A stretch of 64,000 nt of DNA, taken from assembly GCF_000600295.1 (NCBI RefSeq), contig NZ_JEMG01000001.1, forward strand, positions 2,158,477 through 2,222,476, in the 5' to 3' direction. Origin of the DNA: Hylemonella gracilis str. Niagara R. Its GTDB lineage: Bacteria; Pseudomonadota; Gammaproteobacteria; Burkholderiales; Burkholderiaceae_C. Below are positions 1-7,300 of this stretch, in pieces. Positions within the stretch are counted from its first letter, which is position 1. Every line of letters begins with the position of its first letter. The notes beneath the pieces were generated by a model. The model worked only from the letters and a program-made list of their open reading frames with translations. It was not told the origin of the DNA and did no database searches. The position numbers and the translations under genes were made by a program.

Positions 1-75
1 AACGAGGTGCGTGGCATCAACCGCGTGACCTACGATGTAAGCAGCAAGCCACCGGCGACGATCGAGTGGGAGTGA
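1..75 (+). CDS. guaA: GMP synthase (glutamine-hydrolysing), C-terminal end only
   Basis: The first 25 codons are open and end in TGA at 73-75. The peptide (NEVRGINRVTYDVSSKPPAT, then IEWE and stop) matches the highly conserved C-terminus of GuaA, where the dimerisation domain ends in a GINRV-YD-S-KPPATIEWE pattern. GuaA aminates XMP to GMP in purine synthesis. The rest of the gene lies left of the window. Confidence 0.93.
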   Translation, partial: NEVRGINRVTYDVSSKPPATIEWE

Positions 76-139
76 GTCCCTTTTCGAGCGCGCATGATGT
101 GCCGATTCCTTGTCCCGGCACGCGCCGCGGCGAGCCAGC

Positions 140-802
140 ATGAGTACCTCCGATAGCCCCGCACCACGGCACAGCTACCTGGATGGCCCACCGAGACAGG
201 TGCCCGGCCTTGCGGGTCTGCATCGCATGGTTGGCTTGTTGCTGGCCGAGCGCGTGCCCGCCAACGGGCAGGTGCTGGTTCTCGGCGCTGGCGGCGGCAT
301 GGAGATCAAGGCGCTCGCCGACGCCCATGCGGGATGGCGGTTCGACGGCATCGACCCCTCGCGGGAGATGCTGGACCTCGCGGCGCAGACCGTTCAAGCG
401 CACGCCCAACGGATGGCCTGGCATCAGGGTTACATCGATGCGGCACCGTCGGGGCCCTACGATGGCGCGGTCTCATTGCTCACGTTCCACTTCATTGCGC
501 GAACGCAACGTCTGGCCACGCTGCAGGCCATCCACCGCCGCTTGAAACCTGGCGCGCCCTTGGTCGTCGCGCACATCAGCGTGGCGGAAACCGAGCCGGA
601 ACGGTCGCTCTGGCTGGCGCGTCACGTTGCGTATTCCGCGACGCCGCGGCACGAGGCTGAGCACACCATCTCCGCCATGCGAACCCGGCTCAGCATCGTG
701 GCGCCGCAAGCCGAAGAAGCCTTTTTGCGAGAGGCCGGCTTCCATGGGGTGGAGTTGTTCTACGCAGGCTTCAGTTTCAGAGGGTGGGTCGCTTACGCCT
801 AG
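140..802 (+). CDS. Class I SAM-dependent methyltransferase
   Basis: A 220-residue protein with a Rossmann-type methyltransferase fold. Motif I is seen as VLVLGAGGGMEIKAL near residues 46-60, followed by an acidic loop (FDGIDPSREML) that would hold the SAM ribose. Later segments (DGAVSLLTFHFI, LKPGAPLVVAHIS) fit motifs IV and V. The substrate cannot be named. The start was set at the ATG at 140 (MSTSDSPAPRHSYL); an in-frame ATG at 110 would add ten arginine-rich residues. No strong ribosome binding site is visible at either. The 3' end overlaps the convergent TetR gene by about 25 bp. Confidence 0.8.
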   Translation: MSTSDSPAPRHSYLDGPPRQVPGLAGLHRMVGLLLAERVPANGQVLVLGAGGGMEIKALADAHAGWRFDGIDPSREMLDLAAQTVQAHAQRMAWHQGYIDAAPSGPYDGAVSLLTFHFIARTQRLATLQAIHRRLKPGAPLVVAHISVAETEPERSLWLARHVAYSATPRHEAEHTISAMRTRLSIVAPQAEEAFLREAGFHGVELFYAGFSFRGWVAYA

Positions 803-1508
803 CGTGCGGCGCGACGCGGGCTCGTGCAGCCTCGTGGCCGCCATCCGCTGCTGGGATCTGCCTGCCACGGCGTGCGGCAGGCAACCGCTTCTCGGCCAGG
901 TAGGCTCGGCACATGAGGCTCAGTTGCCCACGCAGCGCATCGACCGCCAAGGGCGGCAGATTGCGCTCGAATGCGTTGCGCACGGCGCCGAAGATCACGG
1001 TCAGCAAGGTCAGCGTCACTTCCTCCACATCGGCGAAGCTGGCATCCGATGCGGTGGCCAGCATGGCTTGGGTCGCGGCATCCACCCGGCTCGCGAACGC
1101 GTCGATCATGGCTTGGTTGTCCAGCTCCGCGACCGAACGGTACAGCGCCCGAGTGACGTCCGCGCGCTCGGTCTTGGCGGCCCAGTACGTGTCGATCAGC
1201 GCTTCCACCATGCTTTGGAGCGGGGCGCCGCGCAGGGTCGCGCAGGTGGTTTCTATCTTGCATGCCAAGGCCACCAGATAGCGCTCATTGAGCGCGTAGA
1301 CCAAGGACTCCTTGTTCGGGAAGTACTGGTACATCGTCCCGACCGAGACCCCGGCACGTTCGGCCACGCGGGTGGTCGTGAGCCGATGCATGCCCTCGGC
1401 CACCAAAAGCTGAATGGTGGCTTCAAAAATGGCGTCCAGCGTGACCGCCGCGCGGGCCTGACGCGGCTTTTTACGCGGGTTCAGAGAGGGGCGGGTGGGG
1501 GTGGCCAA
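777..1508 (-). CDS. TetR/AcrR family transcriptional regulator
   Basis: The N-terminus has the TetR helix-turn-helix: TLDAIFEATIQLLVAEG, then the recognition segment RVAERAGVSVGTMYQYF followed by NKESL. The remainder is a helical ligand-binding domain with a basic C-terminal tail. The gene diverges from the short-chain dehydrogenase at 1578, so it probably represses that gene and itself in response to a small ligand; this is inference from layout. The start is uncertain. No ATG gives a sensible N-terminus; the TTG at 1508 (LATPTRPSL) with GGA upstream is preferred because longer forms would run into the dehydrogenase. Confidence 0.8.
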   Translation of the reverse strand: MATPTRPSLNPRKKPRQARAAVTLDAIFEATIQLLVAEGMHRLTTTRVAERAGVSVGTMYQYFPNKESLVYALNERYLVALACKIETTCATLRGAPLQSMVEALIDTYWAAKTERADVTRALYRSVAELDNQAMIDAFASRVDAATQAMLATASDASFADVEEVTLTLLTVIFGAVRNAFERNLPPLAVDALRGQLSLMCRAYLAEKRLPAARRGRQIPAADGGHEAARARVAPHARRKRPTL

Positions 1509-1577
1509 AAAGCGAATTCCATAACCGAACAATGCTTCATATATTAACGCCACCTGTTTTTGAAAGGGACTTCTCTC

Positions 1578-2297
1578 ATGAGCACACAACGCATCGCCCT
1601 CGTCACGGGCGCCAACAAGGGCATTGGTTACGCCATCGCGCAACAGCTGGCAAAGGCTGGCGTGCGCGTGATCCTCGGAGCCCGGGACGCCCAGCGCGGC
1701 CAGGCCGCGGTGGCCTCATTGCGGGCCCAGGGCTTGGAGGTCAGCGCCGTCGCCCTCGACGTCACCGATGAAACCAGCATCTCGGCTGCGGCGGCGGTCA
1801 TCCAGGCCGAACACGGCCGTCTGGACATCCTGGTCAACAACGCAGGCATATTCGATCCGGCCGACGCCCCTCCCAGCAAGGCGTCTCTGGCCGCCGCGCG
1901 CAGGACCATGGAAACCAACTTTTTCGGCGTGCTGGCGGTGACTCAGGCCATGCTGCCGCTGTTGCGCGCCGCCCCGGCGGGGCGCATCGTCAACCTGTCC
2001 AGTTCACTCGGCTCCCTGACGCTCAATGGCGACCCGAGTTCCACCTACTACGCGGCGCAGTACATCGGCTACAACGCCTCCAAGGCGGCCTTGAACATGC
2101 TGACGGTGCAGCTCCACGAGGAACTGAAGGCAACGGGTGTGATTGTGAATTCGGTCAGTCCGGGCTTTGTCAAGACCGACCTCACGGGGTACGGAACGAT
2201 GACGCCGGAGGAGGGCGCCAGACTGCCCGTCCAGTTTGCGCTGGAGGGCACGGAGTCGGGGCTGTTCTTCGAACCCGGAGGCCGCACGCCCTGGTGA
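1578..2297 (+). CDS. Short-chain dehydrogenase/reductase (SDR), carbonyl-reductase-like
   Basis: A 239-residue classical SDR using NAD(P)H. It has the cofactor motif TGANKGIG near residue 11, the structural NNAG motif, the catalytic serine region (NLSSSLGSL) and the active-site YNASK. The conserved PG turn after the active site (VSPGFVKTDL) is present. The C-terminus ending in PGGRTPW is close to that of SDRs reducing small carbonyls or quinones. The ATG at 1578 is preceded by AAAGGGA; a TTG at 1560 is the alternative. The divergent TetR gene suggests inducible expression. The substrate is unknown. Confidence 0.88.
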   Translation: MSTQRIALVTGANKGIGYAIAQQLAKAGVRVILGARDAQRGQAAVASLRAQGLEVSAVALDVTDETSISAAAAVIQAEHGRLDILVNNAGIFDPADAPPSKASLAAARRTMETNFFGVLAVTQAMLPLLRAAPAGRIVNLSSSLGSLTLNGDPSSTYYAAQYIGYNASKAALNMLTVQLHEELKATGVIVNSVSPGFVKTDLTGYGTMTPEEGARLPVQFALEGTESGLFFEPGGRTPW

Positions 2298-2432
2298 CGT
2301 CGCGCCCCGAGGGGGCAAGTGGCCCGCGTGCAGCACAGGGCATCCACCGCAAGTGCCAGGTCGTGAGCGGCAAGCCACCAGCCACGAAAGCTGGGCATTC
2401 CCCCTGGGATGAACCACTGCTCCGAACGGGGC

Positions 2433-3344
2433 TCAGGGCCGCGTCTTTTCTGACAGCAATCGGCCTGCAGCCTGCCAGCCCTCGATGCCGCCGCGCAGGT
2501 AACGCGCCTGCAGGCCGGCCGCGCGCAGCCGCATCGCGGTGGCGCGGCTGACCTCGTGGCCATGCACGCAATAGACGACCACGTCCCGGTCGGTGGGACA
2601 TTGCGCCGCCCAGGTGGATACCGCGGCCGGGTCGCGCCAACGCGCGTTGGGGACCATCGTGCGGGCCTGGTCGAAAGCCTCGGTGCGGCGCACGTCGAGC
2701 AAGCAGGCGTCGCCGATCTCGTCCGCGTCGACGCCCAGGGGCTCGCTGGCCGCCAGCACCGCCTGCTGGTAACGCGCGTGGACGGCGGCCCAGTCGATGT
2801 TGGCCATGAAAGCATCGACATAGGTGCTGGCCGCTGCGCCATGGTCGAGGTGGTAGGCGTGCTCGTACATGTCCAGCGCCAGCAGGGGCATGCCACCGGC
2901 CAGTACATGCGTGTGGTCGGCGGCCCACTGATTGACCAGCATGCCCTCGCGCGGCTGGAACATCAACAGCACCCAGCCCGAGCCACCGCCCAGCGCCTTG
3001 CCCATCGCGGTGAATTCCTCGCGCCAACGCTCGACGCTGCCGAAATTCGCGTCCAGCGCGAGTTTCATCGCAGGCGCCATGGTCACTCCATCCCCGCCCA
3101 GACCGCCGAAATACAGCTCGTGCAACAGCATCGAATTGGTGGCGATCAGTTCCTCGCGCTTCAGACCGTTGAGCAGGAAACCCCGTGCGGCCCCAGGCGC
3201 CATGGCCACCAGCTGCGCTCGGATGGCGTTGAGCCGGTTGACAGCGCCGCCGTAGTTGTTCTGGTGGTGGCTCGTGATCAGCCGGGGCGATAGCCCCCGC
3301 AGGGTCGACGGGTCGAATGGAAGATCCAGGGGGCGGGCGTCCAT
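2433..3344 (-). CDS. chrC: Fe/Mn superoxide dismutase fused to a rhodanese domain (ChrC-ChrE-like)
   Basis: Residues about 1-205 are an iron/manganese superoxide dismutase: the first metal histidine in SHHQNNYGG, the second in MLLHELYFGG, and the aspartate/histidine pair in LDMYEHAYHLD. Residues about 206-303 are a rhodanese domain with the active-site loop YCVHGHEVS, cysteine near residue 258. In the Cupriavidus metallidurans chromate operon, ChrC is an iron superoxide dismutase and ChrE a separate rhodanese; here they appear as one chain in the matching operon position. The gene starts 10 bp after chrA ends. Likely roles are removing superoxide made during Cr(VI) reduction and acting on chromium-thiol adducts; the second is inference. 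Both catalytic sets look intact. Confidence 0.9.
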   Translation of the reverse strand: MDARPLDLPFDPSTLRGLSPRLITSHHQNNYGGAVNRLNAIRAQLVAMAPGAARGFLLNGLKREELIATNSMLLHELYFGGLGGDGVTMAPAMKLALDANFGSVERWREEFTAMGKALGGGSGWVLLMFQPREGMLVNQWAADHTHVLAGGMPLLALDMYEHAYHLDHGAAASTYVDAFMANIDWAAVHARYQQAVLAASEPLGVDADEIGDACLLDVRRTEAFDQARTMVPNARWRDPAAVSTWAAQCPTDRDVVVYCVHGHEVSRATAMRLRAAGLQARYLRGGIEGWQAAGRLLSEKTRP

Positions 3345-3354
3345 GCGGTTTCTT

Positions 3355-4743
3355 TCAGCGCAGCGTTGGAAGCAGCCAGCTCACCGACAGCCCGATGGCC
3401 GCGCAGGCACCGAGCAGCGGCATCACGCCGACCTTAAAACGGAACAGGGCCACCGTGGCGGCGGCACCGATCAGCGCCGAGGGCCAATCGAAATGCCCGC
3501 CGAAGCCTTGTGGCCACAGGACGTGGTAAGCGAAGAACATCGCCAGGTTCAATATCACACCGACCACCGCCGCCGTGATGGCCGACAGCGGCGCGGTGAA
3601 GCCCAGCTTTCCGTGCGTGGCCTCGACCAAGGGCCCGCCGGCGAGGATGAACACGAACGACGGCAAGAAGGTGAAGAAGGTGACAACGGTGGCCGCCAAT
3701 GCGCCGCCCAGGAACAGTGCGTCGGGCCCGAGCACCTGCTTTAGCCAGCCACCGACGAAACCGACGAAGGCCACCACCATGATCAGGGGGCCCGGGGTCG
3801 TCTCACCGAGCGCCAGGCCATCGATCATCTGCGGTCCGCTCAGCCACTGGTGCTGCTCGACCGCGCCCTGGTAGACGTAGGGCAGCACCGCGTAGGCGCC
3901 GCCAAAGGTCAGCAAGGCGGCCTTGGTGAAGAACCAGGCCATCTGCGTCAAGGTGGCTTGCACGCCCTGGGTGCAGACCAGCACGACCATGACCAAGCCA
4001 AACAGGCCCAGGCCGGCGATCAGTACGCGAAGCAGGTGGCCACGGGAGAAGCGTGCGTGCGCGGGCGTGGGCGTGTGGTCGTCGATCAGCGCCGAACCAT
4101 GCTGGGCCTGGGCGCCGTCATGCCCGCCGCCGAGGGCAAACACCTGTGGCCAGCGACGCGCACCGAACCAACCGATCAGCCCGGCGGCCACCACGATCGC
4201 CGGGAAGGGCGTGTCGAACGCGAAGATCGTGACGAACGAGGCCAGGGCGATGCCCCACATCCAGCGGTTCTTGAGTGCCCGCGTGCCGATGCGGTGCGCC
4301 GCGTGCAGCACCAGCGCCGTCACCGCCGGCTTGAGGCCGTAGAACAGGCCGGCCACCAGGGGCACGTCGCCGAAGCGCAGGTAGATCCAGCTCAGGGCGA
4401 TCAGGATGAAAAGTGCTGGCAGCACAAAGAGCGCACCGGCCACGATGCCGCCCCAGGTGCGATGCATCAGCCAACCGATGTAGGTGGCGAGCTGCTGCGC
4501 TTCGGGTCCGGGCAGCAGCATGCAGTAGTTCAGCGCATGCAGGAAGCGGCGCTCGCTGATCCAGCGCCGGCGCTCGACCAGCTCGGCATGCATGATCGCG
4601 ATCTGCCCGGCAGGTCCGCCGAAGCTGATGAAACCGAGTTTGAGCCAGAAGCGGAAGGCCTCGGCGAAGCTGACCGGCGCGGGCGGCATGTCGGGCGCAG
4701 CCTGCTGGGCGTCGTCGGGTGAGGGGCGTGCCGTGGTGCTCAT
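3355..4743 (-). CDS. chrA: Chromate efflux transporter ChrA
   Basis: A 462-residue inner-membrane protein of the long-chain CHR family with two homologous halves. The N-terminal half has the signature GGPAGQIAIMHAELVERRRW and the PGPEAQQLATYIG motif. The C-terminal half has the matching FGGAYAVLPYVY and ETTPGPLIMVVAFVGF motifs. ChrA exports chromate from the cytoplasm using the proton-motive force. Its ATG overlaps the chrB stop codon (ATGA), so translation is probably coupled. A proline-rich cytoplasmic N-terminus of about 25 residues precedes the first domain. Confidence 0.95.
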   Translation of the reverse strand: MSTTARPSPDDAQQAAPDMPPAPVSFAEAFRFWLKLGFISFGGPAGQIAIMHAELVERRRWISERRFLHALNYCMLLPGPEAQQLATYIGWLMHRTWGGIVAGALFVLPALFILIALSWIYLRFGDVPLVAGLFYGLKPAVTALVLHAAHRIGTRALKNRWMWGIALASFVTIFAFDTPFPAIVVAAGLIGWFGARRWPQVFALGGGHDGAQAQHGSALIDDHTPTPAHARFSRGHLLRVLIAGLGLFGLVMVVLVCTQGVQATLTQMAWFFTKAALLTFGGAYAVLPYVYQGAVEQHQWLSGPQMIDGLALGETTPGPLIMVVAFVGFVGGWLKQVLGPDALFLGGALAATVVTFFTFLPSFVFILAGGPLVEATHGKLGFTAPLSAITAAVVGVILNLAMFFAYHVLWPQGFGGHFDWPSALIGAAATVALFRFKVGVMPLLGACAAIGLSVSWLLPTLR

Positions 4744-5696
4744 CGAGAAGGTCCAGGTGCCGCGAGCAGCGCGTCGAAGATCGCCGCTGCCGCGAGGGTA
4801 AGTTGATCGTCGTCGGTGTGAACCTCGCGCAGACCCGACAGCACGGCTTCCAGCCCGGCAGCCTCGGGCACGGGGATTCCGCCAACATCCAGGAAGTGCA
4901 CCACCCGCGCGATGGCTTGCAATCGAGCATCGGCATCCAGGCCGAAGCTGGCCATCAGCACCTCGAAGCTGACACGCGCGCCGACATGCGTGAAGCGAGC
5001 GCCGTCATAGTCAAAACCGAGCGCGCCTCGCGGCGCAGGCGTCGTTGCAGCGGGATCGGCCAGCCACAGAAAGCGTGCCTCGGGATCGATGAAGCGCAGG
5101 ATCAGCCAGGCGCAGGCCAGTCGATCCACCCAGGGACGGGCACGCGTGGCCCAGCGCTTGCCGCGATACTTGCGTGGGTCCAGCAGGGGGATGTTGTGGG
5201 GGGCGCGCGCGACCGGCTCACCCCGCGAAAAGCACGCGTCCAGCGCCAGCCGCAGTTCCTCGAGCTCCGCGACCGCCTGCGCGGCGGCGTCGCCCGGGTA
5301 GTAGTCGATGCGACGCAGCGCCTGCAGGGCTTCCGCCACACCACGCCAGCGCTTGCGCGCCTCCACCTCTTCCAGCTCAGGTAAATCGGCCTGCAAGGAC
5401 TGCGCGAGGCCGCGCCACTGCGCATAGGCCGGCGCGCGATCGAACAAGGTCAGCACTTCGCGTCGTACCTCCTCCTGCGCCGACGAAAGTTCCAACACCA
5501 TGGCCAGACCGCCATGGGCGCGGACCTCCTGCGCGATCGGCGTGAACAGCTCGGCATGGGCTTCGGGGAGCAGGTACACCCCGTCGCGCAGTGCACCGCA
5601 GCCCAGGGTTTTGAGCGCGCGCCAGACCCGCAGGCGCACTGCGCTGGGCTGGGTCGGCAAGGTCAGACAAAGCATGGACCACATGCTTCGCAGCAT
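4740..5696 (-). CDS. chrB: Chromate-sensing regulator ChrB
   Basis: About 318 residues. The N-terminal part has the ChrB pattern (LPTQPSAVRLRVWRALKTLG, then LRDGVYLLPE); the C-terminal part has the ChrB domain (ATRARPWVDRLACAWLILRF, then IDPEARF). ChrB proteins regulate chr operons in response to chromate and are the usual first gene. Starts are possible at 5696 (ATG, MLRSMWS) or 5684 (ATG, MWSMLCLTLPTQ). A promoter-like pair just upstream would place the transcript start near 5684, so the shorter form could be a leaderless product. It is first in a three-gene operon with chrA and the dismutase-rhodanese. Confidence 0.9.
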   Translation of the reverse strand: MLRSMWSMLCLTLPTQPSAVRLRVWRALKTLGCGALRDGVYLLPEAHAELFTPIAQEVRAHGGLAMVLELSSAQEEVRREVLTLFDRAPAYAQWRGLAQSLQADLPELEEVEARKRWRGVAEALQALRRIDYYPGDAAAQAVAELEELRLALDACFSRGEPVARAPHNIPLLDPRKYRGKRWATRARPWVDRLACAWLILRFIDPEARFLWLADPAATTPAPRGALGFDYDGARFTHVGARVSFEVLMASFGLDADARLQAIARVVHFLDVGGIPVPEAAGLEAVLSGLREVHTDDDQLTLAAAAIFDALLAAPGPSR

Positions 5697-5734
5697 ACCG
5701 ATCAATTTGTAATAGTCAATTCATTACGAGAATT
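5692..5734 (-). promoter_or_regulatory. Candidate chr operon promoter with overlapping operator dyads
   Basis: Read leftward, a -35-like TTGACT (5714-5719) is followed after 16 bp by TATGCT (5692-5697). Two nested inverted repeats overlap the -35 element: GTAAT (5709-5713) and ATTAC (5723-5727), and AATTC (5718-5722) and GAATT (5730-5734). Their place over the promoter fits an operator for ChrB. Assignment is by position only. Confidence 0.5.
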
Positions 5735-5874
5735 AGTTGTTTCATTCATTGATGCCGGGTTTTCCCGGCTTCGACCTCTCATCCATGCAGGCGCCTGCCT
5801 CTGAGTCGGTCTTGTGCAGTGTTGGATGGAGAGGGGTTGCGGTGTCCACCATCCTCCACCGCTAAGATCTGGCC

Positions 5875-6729
5875 ATGGCGACGTTGCACCGTGCCCCCGT
5901 TCCCGCGCTGCGCGCCTTGGTGGCCACGGTCTGGGCGCACGATCCGTCGCCCGGGGCTCCCGCATCGCCAGGCGCACGCGAGCATGTGCTGCCCACCGGG
6001 GCCACGCACATCGCGCTGCGCCTCGACGGCCCGCCCTTGCGCATCTACGCGCACGCCGCTGACCCGCTCGGTCAGCAATTGGGTCATGCCGTGGTGGGCG
6101 GCGCCCGCACGGTCCATCACCTGCGCGATGTGTCGCAGCCCTCGGCATCGGTGGGCGCGATGCTGCGGCCGGGCGCGGCCAGCGTGCTGCTGGGCGCGCC
6201 TGAATCCACGTTGGCCGGGCAGCACACTCCGCTGGACCAGTTGCTGCCAGCGAGCGAAGTGGCGGCCTTGTCGGAGCGCTTGCGGGCTTGTGGCGATGGG
6301 GCGAGGCGGCTGGCCTTGTTCGAACACTGGTTGTTTGTCCGGGCTCGGGGCCGGCCCGTGGTGCTGCATCCAGCCTTGATCCAGGTGCTGCAGCGCCCCG
6401 CGCATCCTGGGCAGCGGGTCGCCGATCTGGTGCGCGCCAGCGGCCTCAGTCATCGCCACTGCATTGCGCTGTTCCGTCAGGTCACCGGGCTCACGCCTGG
6501 CCAATGGCTGGCGCTGCAACGCTTCAACCAGGTGCTGGGACGGGCAGTCCAGCCCCTGGCAAGCTGGTCCGACATCGCGGCGGCCTGCGGTTATGCGGAC
6601 CAGGCGCATCTGGCGAACAGCTTCCGGGACATCACGGGTTTGACGCCCAGCGCCTGGCGGCGCCAGATGGACCCGGTCGAACCGCGTCATGTGCCGCAGG
6701 TGCTCGAACCGCGGCCACGCCCCCCCTGA
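5875..6729 (+). CDS. AraC family transcriptional regulator
   Basis: A 284-residue protein. The C-terminal third carries the two AraC helix-turn-helix motifs: the first in VADLVRASGLSHRHCIALFR, then TGLTPGQWLALQRF; the second in WSDIAAACGYADQAHLANSF, then the family signature TGLTPSAWRR. The N-terminal domain is histidine- and alanine-rich and resembles the sensing domain found in many uncharacterised AraC proteins of this class. It is separated from the chr operon by a divergent intergenic region and lies 80 bp before the VOC gene, which it may control. Confidence 0.87.
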   Translation: MATLHRAPVPALRALVATVWAHDPSPGAPASPGAREHVLPTGATHIALRLDGPPLRIYAHAADPLGQQLGHAVVGGARTVHHLRDVSQPSASVGAMLRPGAASVLLGAPESTLAGQHTPLDQLLPASEVAALSERLRACGDGARRLALFEHWLFVRARGRPVVLHPALIQVLQRPAHPGQRVADLVRASGLSHRHCIALFRQVTGLTPGQWLALQRFNQVLGRAVQPLASWSDIAAACGYADQAHLANSFRDITGLTPSAWRRQMDPVEPRHVPQVLEPRPRPP

Positions 6730-6809
6730 AATCAAGGCAGGTCAATTTCCTGCAAGACGCGGTGGCCTGCCCACGCCAGAATGCCGCATCACACCGACCA
6801 GGAGTTGCC

Positions 6810-7268
6810 ATGACCATCCACGAGCTGTATGCCTACCTGTGCGTGCGCGATGCACGCGCCGCGATCGATTTCTACACCCGTGCCTTCGGCGCGCGCGAAC
6901 TGTTCCGCCTGACCGAACCTTCCGGCCGTGTCGGCCATGCCGAGATGGATTTCGGCGGCCACACGCTGATGCTCTCGGAGGAATATCCGGAGCTGGGCGT
7001 GCGCAGTCCCGAGGGCTTGGGCGCCTCGCCGGTCACGCTGCACCTGCACGTGGACGACGCGGATGCATTGATCGCACGCGTGGTGGCGGCGGGTGGCACG
7101 CTGAATCGTGCGCCGCAGGACCATTTCTACGGCGAACGCTCCGGCACCGTGCGCGACCCCTTTGGTCACCGCTGGCTGATCGGGCACGCCATCGAATCGG
7201 TCACCCCTGAGGAGATGCAGCGCCGTTACACCGCGCTGTTCAGCGCCGCTTCGGTCGGGCAGGCTTAG
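6810..7268 (+). CDS. VOC family (glyoxalase/PhnB-like) protein
   Basis: A 152-residue single-domain vicinal-oxygen-chelate protein. The two beta-alpha-beta halves can be followed: YLCVRDARAAIDFYTRAFGA at the N-terminus and LHLHVDDADALIARVVAAGG in the second half, ending in DPFGHRWLIG. This arrangement is typical of PhnB/YdcJ-like glyoxalase relatives; metal ligands and substrate cannot be fixed from sequence. The ATG at 6810 follows GGAG at 6801-6804. It probably forms a unit with the AraC gene upstream. Confidence 0.87.
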   Translation: MTIHELYAYLCVRDARAAIDFYTRAFGARELFRLTEPSGRVGHAEMDFGGHTLMLSEEYPELGVRSPEGLGASPVTLHLHVDDADALIARVVAAGGTLNRAPQDHFYGERSGTVRDPFGHRWLIGHAIESVTPEEMQRRYTALFSAASVGQA

Positions 7269-7300
7269 AGATGCTCAGTCCCATGTCCACCTGCGGCGAC

